Source of the DNA: Stutzerimonas frequens
GTDB lineage: Bacteria > Pseudomonadota > Gammaproteobacteria > Pseudomonadales > Pseudomonadaceae
NCBI RefSeq assembly: GCF_024448335.1
Contig: NZ_JAMOHM010000003.1
Coordinates: 369,621 to 433,620 of the forward strand
Direction: 5' to 3'
Length of the DNA: 64,000 nt
Shown here in pieces: positions 9,910-17,459 of the stretch. The notes under the pieces are model-generated. The model was not told the DNA's origin, did no database searches, and saw nothing but the letters and a program-made list of their open reading frames with translations. Each line of letters opens with the position of its first letter. The first letter of the stretch is position 1. The position numbers were made by a program, and so were the translations under genes.

Positions 9910-11148
9910 ATGCTTCGCCCGACATTGGTCATCGCCCTCATCGTCTTCACCTTGCAAAGCGCCCACGCGTCCGAACCGATCCGCCTGGGTCTCAACTACC
10001 CGAGCACCGGCAACTACAAGTCAGAAGGTCTGGAGCTGCGCCGTGGCGCCCTGCTCGCCGTCGACCAGATCAACCAGGATGGCGGCTTGCTGGGCCGGCG
10101 TCTGGAGCTGGTCAGCCTGAATTCGGCGGCTCGCGCGGAAAAGGCGCGTGCCAACGTCGACCGTTTCGCCAAACAGGGCGCAGCGATGATCTTCGGCGGC
10201 GCTAACAGCGAAGAGGCGCTGAGCACCGGCCAGCGCGCCCGCGAACTTGGACTGCTGTACTTCCCCACCCTCGGCTACGCCAACGAGATCACCGGGCGGG
10301 ACGGCCATCGCCACCTGTTCCGCGAGTCCAACAGTGCCTGGATGAGCGCCCGGGTACTCGGCGAATACCTGAGCTGGCACATGCCCAATCGCCGCTACCA
10401 CTACATCAGCCTCGACGATGCCTGGGGCCACAGCATGGAGCAGGCCCTGCGTGAAGCGACCAAGAGCCGCGACCGCGCACGCCATGGCTACTCGAAGATC
10501 GCTGCGCGAGGTGCCCGTCGCGACGACTACCTGAGCGCGTTGCAGAAGGCTGCCGCCAGCGACGCGGATGTGCTGGTGATCGTCCTGCTCGGCCAGGATC
10601 TGGTACAGACCATGCGCCTGGCGCACACCCTGGAACTGGGCAAGCGCATGCAGATCATCGTGCCCAACCTCACCCAGAGCATCGTCGAGCAGGCCGGACC
10701 GCTGGTGATGGAAAACGTGATCGGCACCGAAGCCTGGACCTGGCGGGTACCGCAGCGAGAGAAAAGCGAAACCGGCCAGGCGTTCGTCGAGCGCTACATC
10801 GCGTTGCATCAGGCCTACCCCGGCAGCACCGCAGCGTCAGCCTACGGCATCGTCCGGCAGTGGGCCGATGCCGCGGGGCGGGCCGGCCGACTGGATAGCG
10901 AAGCCGTCATCGCCGAGCTGGAGAACCATCGCTATAGCCTGTTGAAGGACGAGCAGTACTGGCGCGACTTCGACCACCAGAACGTCCAGAGCATTTATGC
11001 GGTAAAGGTTCGCAATCGCAGCGAGATCATGCAGGATCGCTTCAAGCAGGACTATTTCACCATCATCCACCGCATGGATGGCGAGGAAGCCGCACCCAGC
11101 CTGGACGACTGGCAGCAGGAACGTGGCGATCAGCTACAGCTGCAGTGA
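9910..11148 (+). CDS. Branched-chain amino acid/urea-type periplasmic binding protein of the quinoprotein cluster
   Basis: 412-residue secreted protein with a Sec signal (cleavage after SAHA, about residue 20), then a type-I periplasmic binding fold. It opens [20 protein letters not shown] and contains [14 protein letters not shown] and GRRLELV, typical of Peripla_BP_5/6 (Leu/Ile/Val and urea/amide receptors). ATG 9910 is preceded by AAGGA. It is divergent from pedH and has no permease or ATPase beside it, so it may be a sensor or scavenging protein rather than part of a normal importer. The true ligand (alcohol, aldehyde, PQQ, metal) is unknown. Confidence 0.8.
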   Translation: MLRPTLVIALIVFTLQSAHASEPIRLGLNYPSTGNYKSEGLELRRGALLAVDQINQDGGLLGRRLELVSLNSAARAEKARANVDRFAKQGAAMIFGGANSEEALSTGQRARELGLLYFPTLGYANEITGRDGHRHLFRESNSAWMSARVLGEYLSWHMPNRRYHYISLDDAWGHSMEQALREATKSRDRARHGYSKIAARGARRDDYLSALQKAAASDADVLVIVLLGQDLVQTMRLAHTLELGKRMQIIVPNLTQSIVEQAGPLVMENVIGTEAWTWRVPQREKSETGQAFVERYIALHQAYPGSTAASAYGIVRQWADAAGRAGRLDSEAVIAELENHRYSLLKDEQYWRDFDHQNVQSIYAVKVRNRSEIMQDRFKQDYFTIIHRMDGEEAAPSLDDWQQERGDQLQLQ

Positions 11149-11180
11149 TTGAAGGCTTCGACTGGAGTGGAACGTCAACC

Positions 11181-11199
11181 GGCGCGCCGCGGGCGCGCC
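11181..11199. terminator. GC-rich hairpin between convergent genes
   Basis: GGCGCGCC, 3-base loop, GGCGCGCC. Each arm is itself palindromic. No T-run follows, so termination activity is uncertain, but it sits between convergent stops at 11148 and 11201. Confidence 0.35.
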
Positions 11200-11200
11200 T

Positions 11201-12130
11201 TCACTCGTCGACGCGCTGCAGCGCCATCGCTTCGTAACGCGGATACAGATGACTGACGCTGCGGATCAGTTCATAGCGGGTCAGGCTGATGCCGGCGAAG
11301 CGCTCGGGGATCGGGCTCTGGATCACCTCGTTCATGTCCGCCCCGCCATTGGCGGCTTCTCGCAGCAAACCGTCCAGCCAGCCGAGGTAGTCGCGCATCT
11401 GGAGGAAAGGCGCGGCATCATCGGCCACCGGGCCGTGGCCAGCGACCAGGCGCTTCCAGGGCAATGCCTCTAGCGTATCCAGATCTTCCAGCCAGACATC
11501 CAGGCCTGGACTGTTCGGCGTGGTCAGCGCGCGCTGGTAGAACAGGATGTCACCGGCGAAGAGCACGCCGCTGCGTTCGTCGAGAATGGCCAGATCGGCA
11601 CCGGTGTGACCGCGCAGAGCGAGCAGACGCAGGGCACGTCCACCGATCTCCAGCGTGCCAGGCGCCAGAGTCTCGGTCGGCAACACCACCTCGGTACCGC
11701 GCATCCAGTCACCAACCAGGCGGTACATGTTCTCGGCCATGGCGTTGCCCTGCTCGCGCAACAGCTCGGTCGTGCCGGCGAGCGCGGCGATGGGCACATC
11801 GGTAAATGCCTGGTTGCCGAGGACGTGGTCGGGATGATGATGCGTCAGCAACAGCTTGATGACCGGGCGATCGGTAACGCTCGCGATGGCCGCGCGCATC
11901 GCCTCGCCGTAACGCCGCGACGGGCCGCTGTCGATCACCACCACGCCGGCGTCGGTGACGATGAAGCCGGTGTTGACGATATTGCCGCCGTTGGCCTTGT
12001 CGAAGTTGTCCGTCGAGCCTTCCAGCAGCCACACGTCATCGGCGATCTGCCGCGGCTGCAGCGTGTAACGCAGCTCGGCATGTGCGGGCAGGGTCAAACA
12101 GAACGCGAACATCAGGAGCAACAGGCGCAT
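11201..12130 (-). CDS. Quinoprotein relay system zinc metallohydrolase (SoxH-like metallo-beta-lactamase fold)
   Basis: 309-residue exported metallo-beta-lactamase-fold protein, with a Sec signal of about 18 residues (LTLPAHA). The metal site HxHxDH is intact as THHHPDH (His97, His99, Asp101, His102). Further ligands are in LRGHTG, FAGD and VAGHGP. It is last in the minus-strand operon cytochrome c - XoxJ-like - SoxYZ-like - hydrolase. Families of this kind are repeatedly found beside PQQ dehydrogenases, together with the SoxYZ-like carrier. Its substrate, probably a thioester or thiol adduct on the carrier, is inferred and not proven. Confidence 0.85.
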   Translation of the reverse strand: MRLLLLMFAFCLTLPAHAELRYTLQPRQIADDVWLLEGSTDNFDKANGGNIVNTGFIVTDAGVVVIDSGPSRRYGEAMRAAIASVTDRPVIKLLLTHHHPDHVLGNQAFTDVPIAALAGTTELLREQGNAMAENMYRLVGDWMRGTEVVLPTETLAPGTLEIGGRALRLLALRGHTGADLAILDERSGVLFAGDILFYQRALTTPNSPGLDVWLEDLDTLEALPWKRLVAGHGPVADDAAPFLQMRDYLGWLDGLLREAANGGADMNEVIQSPIPERFAGISLTRYELIRSVSHLYPRYEAMALQRVDE

Positions 12131-12183
12131 GACGCCTCCTTGGCTTGGTTGCTGGCTCTCGGAGAAAACGCGGGCTGGTCAGT

Positions 12184-12930
12184 TCAGAGCGCGGCTTCGA
12201 ACTCGTTGCCGTTGTTGTCACGCAGCCACAGGCGGGTGTCCTGCGCGCCCTTCACTTCCAGGCTCAGACTCGGGTTTTCGGCGACCGCCGGATACAGTTC
12301 CAGCTCCGCCAGGACCTGACCGTCGGCATCGCGCAACTCGGCCTGGTTGAGAAAGAATTCGGGAATGCCGCCGACCAGACCGTTATCCATCGGGTGGGAG
12401 ACCTGCAGGCGCAAACGACTGAAATCGCCGCGGGCGAAGCGCCCACCGATGACTTCACCGAGGCGGTCTTCCCAGCCTGGCTGGGCACGCACCACGCTAG
12501 GCGCCGTACAGCCGCCACCAGCAGCATCGACCTTGGCCGAGCCGATGTGCCAGACACCATCACGGGTCAGCACCGCCGCGCGGATCGGTGTCGCCTGTTC
12601 CACACGTATGCGGATGGCGACCAGCGGCACGACCTGCTCGCCAGGCGTGAAGGTAAAAATCCGTGGGATGGGATTGAGGTCGGCCCAGGCTTCGATGCGC
12701 ACCACCTCGTCACCGAGGGCTCTGGCATCGATGTGCACCGGCACCTGCCGCGAATCCTCGGCGAATGGCGGTACCTGGACCTTTACTCGCTCGTCGAACA
12801 CGTAGGGCTCGCTGTTGAGCAAGCCCTTGTGGTGGTATTCCCACATCACCGACTGCAGTGGGTCGGCCTCGGCCGCCAGGGCGCCCGAGGCGTGAAGGAC
12901 CATCATCAGCAGCAAGATTCGGACGCTCAT
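12184..12930 (-). CDS. Quinoprotein dehydrogenase-associated SoxYZ-like carrier protein
   Basis: 248-residue exported protein: signal peptide to about residue 20, a SoxY-like immunoglobulin-fold domain, then a SoxZ-like domain (about residues 160-248), that is a natural SoxY-SoxZ fusion. The carrier cysteine is visible as Cys141 in AAGGGCTAPS, equivalent to the GGCG-type swinging-arm cysteine of SoxY but internal because of the fusion. I chose ATG 12930 (GAGGAG upstream) over the in-frame codon at 12969, which would add 13 residues before the signal. It lies 53 bp upstream of the metallohydrolase, which may act on a group bound to Cys141. Confidence 0.82.
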   Translation of the reverse strand: MSVRILLLMMVLHASGALAAEADPLQSVMWEYHHKGLLNSEPYVFDERVKVQVPPFAEDSRQVPVHIDARALGDEVVRIEAWADLNPIPRIFTFTPGEQVVPLVAIRIRVEQATPIRAAVLTRDGVWHIGSAKVDAAGGGCTAPSVVRAQPGWEDRLGEVIGGRFARGDFSRLRLQVSHPMDNGLVGGIPEFFLNQAELRDADGQVLAELELYPAVAENPSLSLEVKGAQDTRLWLRDNNGNEFEAAL

Positions 12931-12980
12931 GTCGACTCCTCGAACGGCGATCCGCAGCGGGATCGGCATGGCGCAACCGG

Positions 12981-13895
12981 TCAGCGCCCGGCCACGTCGC
13001 TCTCCACATCCTGATACAACCCGGGCAACTCGTAGCTCAAGCCATAGCTGGCGTAGAGCTTTTCCAGCTCGCCTTCAAGAATCAGCGGCTCCAGTACTTC
13101 TTCCAACGCGTAGGCCAGCTGGCGGTTGGATTCATGCACCGCCATACCGAGATCCCATACCTGCTTGCCCATGTTCGGGTAAGCGTTCTCGGCGAGCTTC
13201 AGGTGCTCGTCGTCGGCCTGGTCGAGCAGCCACTCGATCTCCGCGCGCATGGCCATGGTGGCGTCCACCTCGCCCTGCTGCAGCGCAGCGAATGCCTCGC
13301 GAATGCTCGGGTAGTGATGGGTGTGCTTCGCCAGTCGGCCCTCGAATACCGAAGACAGGTAGAACGAGGGCACGCTGTCCACTTCGACGCCGATCGGGTG
13401 GTACTGAAAGACCGCCACGCTCGGCACCTCGTCGAGACGGCGATCGTCATACGCGGACTGCCAGCGCTCGCGCTGATAGGGTGCGAACATCACCACCAGC
13501 TCGTTGATCACTTCACCCAGCTCGTTGCGCTTGTAGGCGAACTCGCGGTCGTACGGCACACGCAGCATCACGTCAGCCAGCACGCCAGGCCGCAGGTAGT
13601 GCCCCTTCCAGATGAAGTTGCGCAGGTCGTCGTCGAGGGTTTCGTCCGGCGTCACCCACAGCACTTCCAGTGTCAGGTCCAGCCCTTCGGCTAGCTTGCG
13701 CGCCAATTCCACATCGACACCGCGCGGCTGGCCGTCCTGCTGGTAGCTGTACGGCGGGAAATTCTCGTACATCGCCACCTTGAGCACGCCGGATTCGATG
13801 ATGTCATCGAAGGCGCGCACCTTGACCACGTCCGCCTGCGCCAGTGCGCAGCACAGTGCCAGCCACAGCGACAGAACCAGCCGGACGGCGTTCAT
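12981..13895 (-). CDS. Quinoprotein-associated periplasmic binding protein (MxaJ/XoxJ-like)
   Basis: 304-residue secreted protein of the family-3 solute-binding fold (VLKVAMYENFPPYSYQQDGQ, GVDVELARKLAEGLDL). It resembles MxaJ/XoxJ, which accompany PQQ methanol dehydrogenases and are thought to help load or mature the enzyme rather than transport a nutrient. No ABC permease is adjacent. Its ATG overlaps the cytochrome stop as TGATG, so the two are translationally coupled; a GTG one codon upstream is also possible. A role in PQQ/metal insertion into the neighbouring dehydrogenases is inferred. Confidence 0.82.
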   Translation of the reverse strand: MNAVRLVLSLWLALCCALAQADVVKVRAFDDIIESGVLKVAMYENFPPYSYQQDGQPRGVDVELARKLAEGLDLTLEVLWVTPDETLDDDLRNFIWKGHYLRPGVLADVMLRVPYDREFAYKRNELGEVINELVVMFAPYQRERWQSAYDDRRLDEVPSVAVFQYHPIGVEVDSVPSFYLSSVFEGRLAKHTHHYPSIREAFAALQQGEVDATMAMRAEIEWLLDQADDEHLKLAENAYPNMGKQVWDLGMAVHESNRQLAYALEEVLEPLILEGELEKLYASYGLSYELPGLYQDVESDVAGR

Positions 13896-14332
13896 CACTG
13901 CTTGGCCGCTTCGCTTTCAATATAGGTGCGAATCGCCCACAGCGCTTCCTGGCTGAGGGTGTCGGCCATGCGCGGCATGTACACGGCACCGTCACGGACC
14001 GCACCATTGATCACGCGCTCCTTGTACCACTCGTCGCCGTCGTAGCTGGCTTCCAGCTCACGCAGGTCGGGGGCGATACCGCCGGAAATGGCTTCCAGAC
14101 CGTGGCAACGCGCGCAGTTCTGGTTGTAGGCGGAGGAACCGATTTCCACGGCCAGGTCGTGGTGCTCGCTGGGCGCACGATAGGGGTTCTCGTCCAGCCA
14201 TTCTTCACCGAGATCCGGCAGGCCCTTGGTGTTGACCGCCTGCGGCGTCACGTCACCATGCGCCAGAACCAGGCCGGACATACCGAGAACACCCGCTGCC
14301 AGCAGTGAGCGCAAAAAGATCTTGTTATTCAT
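13895..14332 (-). CDS. pedF: Cytochrome c550, electron acceptor of the PQQ alcohol dehydrogenase (ExaB/PedF-like)
   Basis: 145-residue periplasmic monohaem cytochrome c: signal peptide (cleavage near LVLA, residue 24), haem motif CARCH (Cys73, Cys76, His77), and a candidate axial methionine in AVYMPRM (Met119 or Met122). It is divergent from the calcium-type dehydrogenase, the same arrangement as exaB/exaA in P. aeruginosa, and should take electrons from it towards the terminal oxidase. ATG 14332 was chosen over a GTG three codons upstream. First gene of a four-gene minus-strand operon. Confidence 0.88.
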   Translation of the reverse strand: MNNKIFLRSLLAAGVLGMSGLVLAHGDVTPQAVNTKGLPDLGEEWLDENPYRAPSEHHDLAVEIGSSAYNQNCARCHGLEAISGGIAPDLRELEASYDGDEWYKERVINGAVRDGAVYMPRMADTLSQEALWAIRTYIESEAAKQ

Positions 14333-14445
14333 GACTACCACCCTCTATTCGAGAACCTGTGCAAGGCAGCCCCATCGGAGCGCATGGTGGTCATGTTGGC
14401 GGCGAGGACGGATTGGCAGAATCCTGCTTTGGGTGCCTGCATCTC

Positions 14446-14471
14446 CTCCCTTGGTACTAGGTTTTACTACC
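14446..14471. promoter_or_regulatory. TTGGTACTA / TACTACCA inverted repeat upstream of pedE
   Basis: CTCCCTTGGTACTA (14446-14459) followed by TACTACCA (14465-14472), giving an imperfect inverted repeat (7 of 8 bases). It shares CTCCCTTGGTA with the pedH region and TACTACC/TTGGTAC with the sites at 26059 and 30477. Candidate ErbR/AgmR-type activator site. Confidence 0.5.
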
Positions 14472-14515
14472 ACCTTCGGCACTCCACTGGTAGCAAGGCC
14501 AAATCAGTGGGGCTT

Positions 14516-14550
14516 GGGAAGTATTCCCGGCATTCGCGGGACGTTTTCCG
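14516..14550. promoter_or_regulatory. Tandem GGGAA-N3-TTCCC operators upstream of pedE
   Basis: GGGAAGTATTCCC (14516-14528, perfect arms) and GGGACGTTTTCCG (14538-14550, degenerate), starts 22 bp apart. The TonB receptor upstream region has the same arrangement and spacing (23374-23408). The pair ends 91 bp before the pedE ATG. Confidence 0.6.
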
Positions 14551-14641
14551 TGTCCGCACCCGTGGCGCGCTCCCAATAATCGAATCGCCAGGCCAGCCGG
14601 ATGCGGCGGCCTCGTTCGAATCGACCAAGGGAATCGCAACC

Positions 14642-16513
14642 ATGACAACAAGATCGCACCCCGGCACACCCCGTCCGCTCGCCCTCGCTGTGCAATGCCT
14701 GACACTGGCTGGCAGCCTGGCGCTGGCCACTGCCGCCCAGGCCAAGCCGGTCAGCTGGGAAGACATCGCCAAGGATCATCTGTCCACCGAGAACGTCCTG
14801 CAGTACGGCATGGGCACCAATGCACAGCGCTGGAGCCCCCTGGCGCAGGTCAACGAGAGCAACGTATTCAAGCTGACCCCGGCTTGGTCGTTCTCCTTCG
14901 GCGACGAGAAGCAGCGCGGCCAGGAATCCCAGGCCATCGTCCATGACGGCGTGATCTACGTGACCGGCTCCTACTCGCGCGTCTTCGCCCTCGATGCCAA
15001 GACCGGCAAGCGCCTGTGGAGCTACTCCCATCGCCTGCCCGATGACATCCGCCCGTGCTGCGACGTGGTCAACCGCGGCGCGGCCATCTATGGCGACAAG
15101 ATCTACTTCGGCACCCTCGACGCCCGTGTCGTGGCCCTGAACAAGGACACCGGCAAGGTCGTCTGGAACAAGAAGTTCGGCGATCACGGCGCTGGCTACA
15201 CCATGACCGGCGCACCGACACTGGTTAAAGATGCCAAGACCGGCAAGGTGCTGCTGGTGCATGGCAGCTCCGGTGACGAGTTCGGCGTCGTCGGCAAGCT
15301 GTTCGCCCGCGACCCGGATACCGGCGAAGAAGTCTGGATGCGCCCCTTCGTCGAGGGCCACATGGGCCGTCTCAACGGCAAGGACAGCACGCCGACCGGC
15401 GACATCAAGGCGCCGTCCTGGCCGGACGATCCCAACCACCCGACCGGCAAGAAGGAAGCTTGGAGTCAGGGCGGCGGCGCGCCATGGCAGAGTGCGAGCT
15501 TCGATCCGGAAACCAACACCATCATCGTCGGTGCGGGCAACCCCGCCCCGTGGAACGGCTGGGAGCGCACCAGCGATGGCGGCGACCCGAAGGACTACGA
15601 CAGCCTCTACACCTCCGGGCAGGTCGGCGTCGATCCGAGCACCGGCGAGGTGAAGTGGTTCTACCAGCACACCCCGAACGATGCCTGGGACTTCTCCGGC
15701 AACAACGAGCTGGTGCTGTTCGACTACAAGGACAAGAACGGCAAGACCGTCAAGGCCACGGCCCACGCCGACCGCAACGGTTTCTTCTATGTCGTCGACC
15801 GCAAGGACGGCAAGCTGCAGAACGCCTTCCCCTTCGTCGACGGCATCACCTGGGCCAGCCATATCGACCTGAAAACCGGTCGGCCGGTGGAGAACGAGGG
15901 CCAGCGCCCACCCAAGCCGGAGCCGGGCGAGAAGCACGGCAAGTCGGTCGAAGTATCCCCGCCCTTCCTCGGTGGCAAGAACTGGAACCCCATGGCCTAC
16001 AGCCAGGATACCGGCCTGTTCTACGTACCGGCCAACCACTGGAAGGAGGACTACTGGACCGAGGAAGTCAGCTACAAGAAAGGCTCCGCCTATCTCGGCC
16101 AGGGCTTCCGCATCAAGCGCATGTACGACGACCACGTCGGCATCCTGCGCGCCATGGACCCGACCACTGGCAAGGTAGCCTGGGAACACAAGGAAAAACT
16201 CCCGCTGTGGGCCGGCGTGCTGGCGACCAAGGGCAATCTCGTCTTCACCGGCACCAGCGACGGCTACTTCAAGGCCTTCAACGCGAAAACCGGCGACGAG
16301 CTGTGGAAGTTCCAGACCGGCAGCGGCGTGATTTCCCCGCCGATCACCTGGGAACAGGACGGCGAGCAGTACATCGGCGTGACGGTCGGTTACGGCGGTG
16401 CCGTGCCGCTGTGGGGCGGCGACATGGCCGTACTGACCAAGCCGGTCGCCCAGGGTGGTTCGTTCTGGGTATTCAAACTGCCGGAATGGGAGAAGAAGAC
16501 CGCCAAGCGATGA
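14642..16513 (+). CDS. pedE: PQQ-dependent ethanol dehydrogenase, calcium-type (ExaA/PedE-like)
   Basis: Periplasmic quinoprotein alcohol dehydrogenase, 623 residues, the same length as I recall for P. aeruginosa ExaA, with a 34-residue Sec signal ending AAQA. The vicinal disulphide is Cys139-Cys140 (RPCCDVVNRG). The catalytic base is Asp350 in PNDAWDFSGNNE (mature position 316, as in ExaA). Position +2 is Ser352, which indicates a calcium-dependent enzyme in contrast to the Asp of the PedH-like paralogue. I rejected the longer upstream frame because the signal peptide begins at 14642. Oxidises primary alcohols and passes electrons to the divergent cytochrome c550. Confidence 0.95.
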   Translation: MTTRSHPGTPRPLALAVQCLTLAGSLALATAAQAKPVSWEDIAKDHLSTENVLQYGMGTNAQRWSPLAQVNESNVFKLTPAWSFSFGDEKQRGQESQAIVHDGVIYVTGSYSRVFALDAKTGKRLWSYSHRLPDDIRPCCDVVNRGAAIYGDKIYFGTLDARVVALNKDTGKVVWNKKFGDHGAGYTMTGAPTLVKDAKTGKVLLVHGSSGDEFGVVGKLFARDPDTGEEVWMRPFVEGHMGRLNGKDSTPTGDIKAPSWPDDPNHPTGKKEAWSQGGGAPWQSASFDPETNTIIVGAGNPAPWNGWERTSDGGDPKDYDSLYTSGQVGVDPSTGEVKWFYQHTPNDAWDFSGNNELVLFDYKDKNGKTVKATAHADRNGFFYVVDRKDGKLQNAFPFVDGITWASHIDLKTGRPVENEGQRPPKPEPGEKHGKSVEVSPPFLGGKNWNPMAYSQDTGLFYVPANHWKEDYWTEEVSYKKGSAYLGQGFRIKRMYDDHVGILRAMDPTTGKVAWEHKEKLPLWAGVLATKGNLVFTGTSDGYFKAFNAKTGDELWKFQTGSGVISPPITWEQDGEQYIGVTVGYGGAVPLWGGDMAVLTKPVAQGGSFWVFKLPEWEKKTAKR

Positions 16514-16521
16514 GTCGAGCC

Positions 16522-16543
16522 GTGCCCGCCACCGTGCGGGCAC
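16522..16543 (+). terminator. Hairpin after pedE
   Basis: GTGCCCGC / GCGGGCAC with a 6-base loop, 8 bp after the pedE stop. No T-tract, so it may only stabilise the mRNA end. Confidence 0.4.
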
Positions 16544-16678
16544 GCCTCATGTTCTGAAGATACAGCGGTTCGCGCGGCGCGCCTGGCCTGGTCGGCTGCG
16601 GGTTGGCGCTCTCGTCGACAGGCCCAGGAACGCCGCGCGACCGCTTTTTCTCCCCCGCCCTGCCCCAGGTGACCTCCC

Positions 16679-17332
16679 ATGAACACCGCTAACCGCTTGC
16701 TTCTGCCACTGCTCCTGTTGGCCAGCGCGTCCGCCATCGCCGCAGACGACGCTCCTCTGACGATCAACGGCTGCGTACTCCAGCCCGAGAGCCAGTGTGC
16801 CAACGCCGACCTGCGCGGCGCCGACCTGAGCAATCAGGATTTGCGCCGTATCAATCTCGCCGGTGCCAACCTGTCCGGAGCCAACCTGCGCCACGCCAAC
16901 CTCGACCTGGCCAATCTGGAAAAAGCCGACCTCAGCGGTGCCACGCTTAACCGCGCCAGCCTGCAACAGGCCAACCTGCGTCTGGCCAATTTCACCGATG
17001 CCCGGCTGATCGCCATCCAGGGCTGGGGCCTGTTCGCCCAGGCCGCCCAGTTCGAGAGGGCCGACCTCACCGGCGCCTACCTCGAGTTCGCCCGCATGAG
17101 CGGCGCCCGGATGCACGACAGCACGCTGCACGCCGCCGACCTGGAAATGACCTGGCTGAGCAAGGCCGACCTTCTGGGCGCCGATCTCACCGATGCCAAC
17201 CTGCAGGAAGCCAAGCTCAACGACGCCAACCTCGGCAACGCCGTGCTGACCGGCGCACGCCGGCATTACGCGACCTTCCAGGGCACCAACATGGAAGGCT
17301 GCAAGGACTGCCCGGTCGATTGGGAGAAATGA
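16679..17332 (+). CDS. Secreted pentapeptide-repeat protein
   Basis: 217 residues: Sec signal of about 21 residues, then more than twenty A(D/N)LXX pentapeptide units (ADLRG, ANLSG, ANLRH, ADLTD and so on) that should fold as a right-handed quadrilateral beta-helix. A short break around residues 105-125 (IQGWGLFAQA) divides the helix in two. The C-terminus carries a cysteine pair (CKDC), and two more cysteines lie near the mature N-terminus. AGGTGA precedes the ATG. Pentapeptide genes occur next to the PQQ dehydrogenase in pseudomonads; the role is unknown. The export signal argues against a gyrase-mimic function. Confidence 0.8.
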   Translation: MNTANRLLLPLLLLASASAIAADDAPLTINGCVLQPESQCANADLRGADLSNQDLRRINLAGANLSGANLRHANLDLANLEKADLSGATLNRASLQQANLRLANFTDARLIAIQGWGLFAQAAQFERADLTGAYLEFARMSGARMHDSTLHAADLEMTWLSKADLLGADLTDANLQEAKLNDANLGNAVLTGARRHYATFQGTNMEGCKDCPVDWEK

Positions 17333-17338
17333 AAAACG

Positions 17339-17365
17339 CCGGCGATAGGCCAGTTCAATCGCCGG
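17339..17365 (+). terminator. Hairpin after the pentapeptide gene
   Basis: CCGGCGAT (17339-17346) / ATCGCCGG (17358-17365), 11-base loop, no T-run. Weak terminator or mRNA-end structure. Confidence 0.35.
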
Positions 17366-17459
17366 TATAGAACAAACCATTGGCCTTCGACCTCAGGAAA
17401 AGGACTCCTGCGCCGATCAAGTGACTGGGCGGCCTTTGCCCTTCACTGGATGCCAATAA

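Larger units (their letters stand above)
14333..14641. other. Divergent control region between pedF and pedE
   Basis: 309 bp without a gene. It holds the TTGGTACTA...TACTACCA inverted repeat (14451-14470), a further TGGTAGCA (14488-14495) and the tandem GGGAA-N3-TTCCC sites (14516-14550). No convincing sigma-70 promoter was read by eye. Confidence 0.7.

Noticed and set aside
14504..16543. 679-residue open frame antisense to pedE
   Set aside because: Same codon-bias shadow; composition is Val/Gly/Ala-rich and matches no family.
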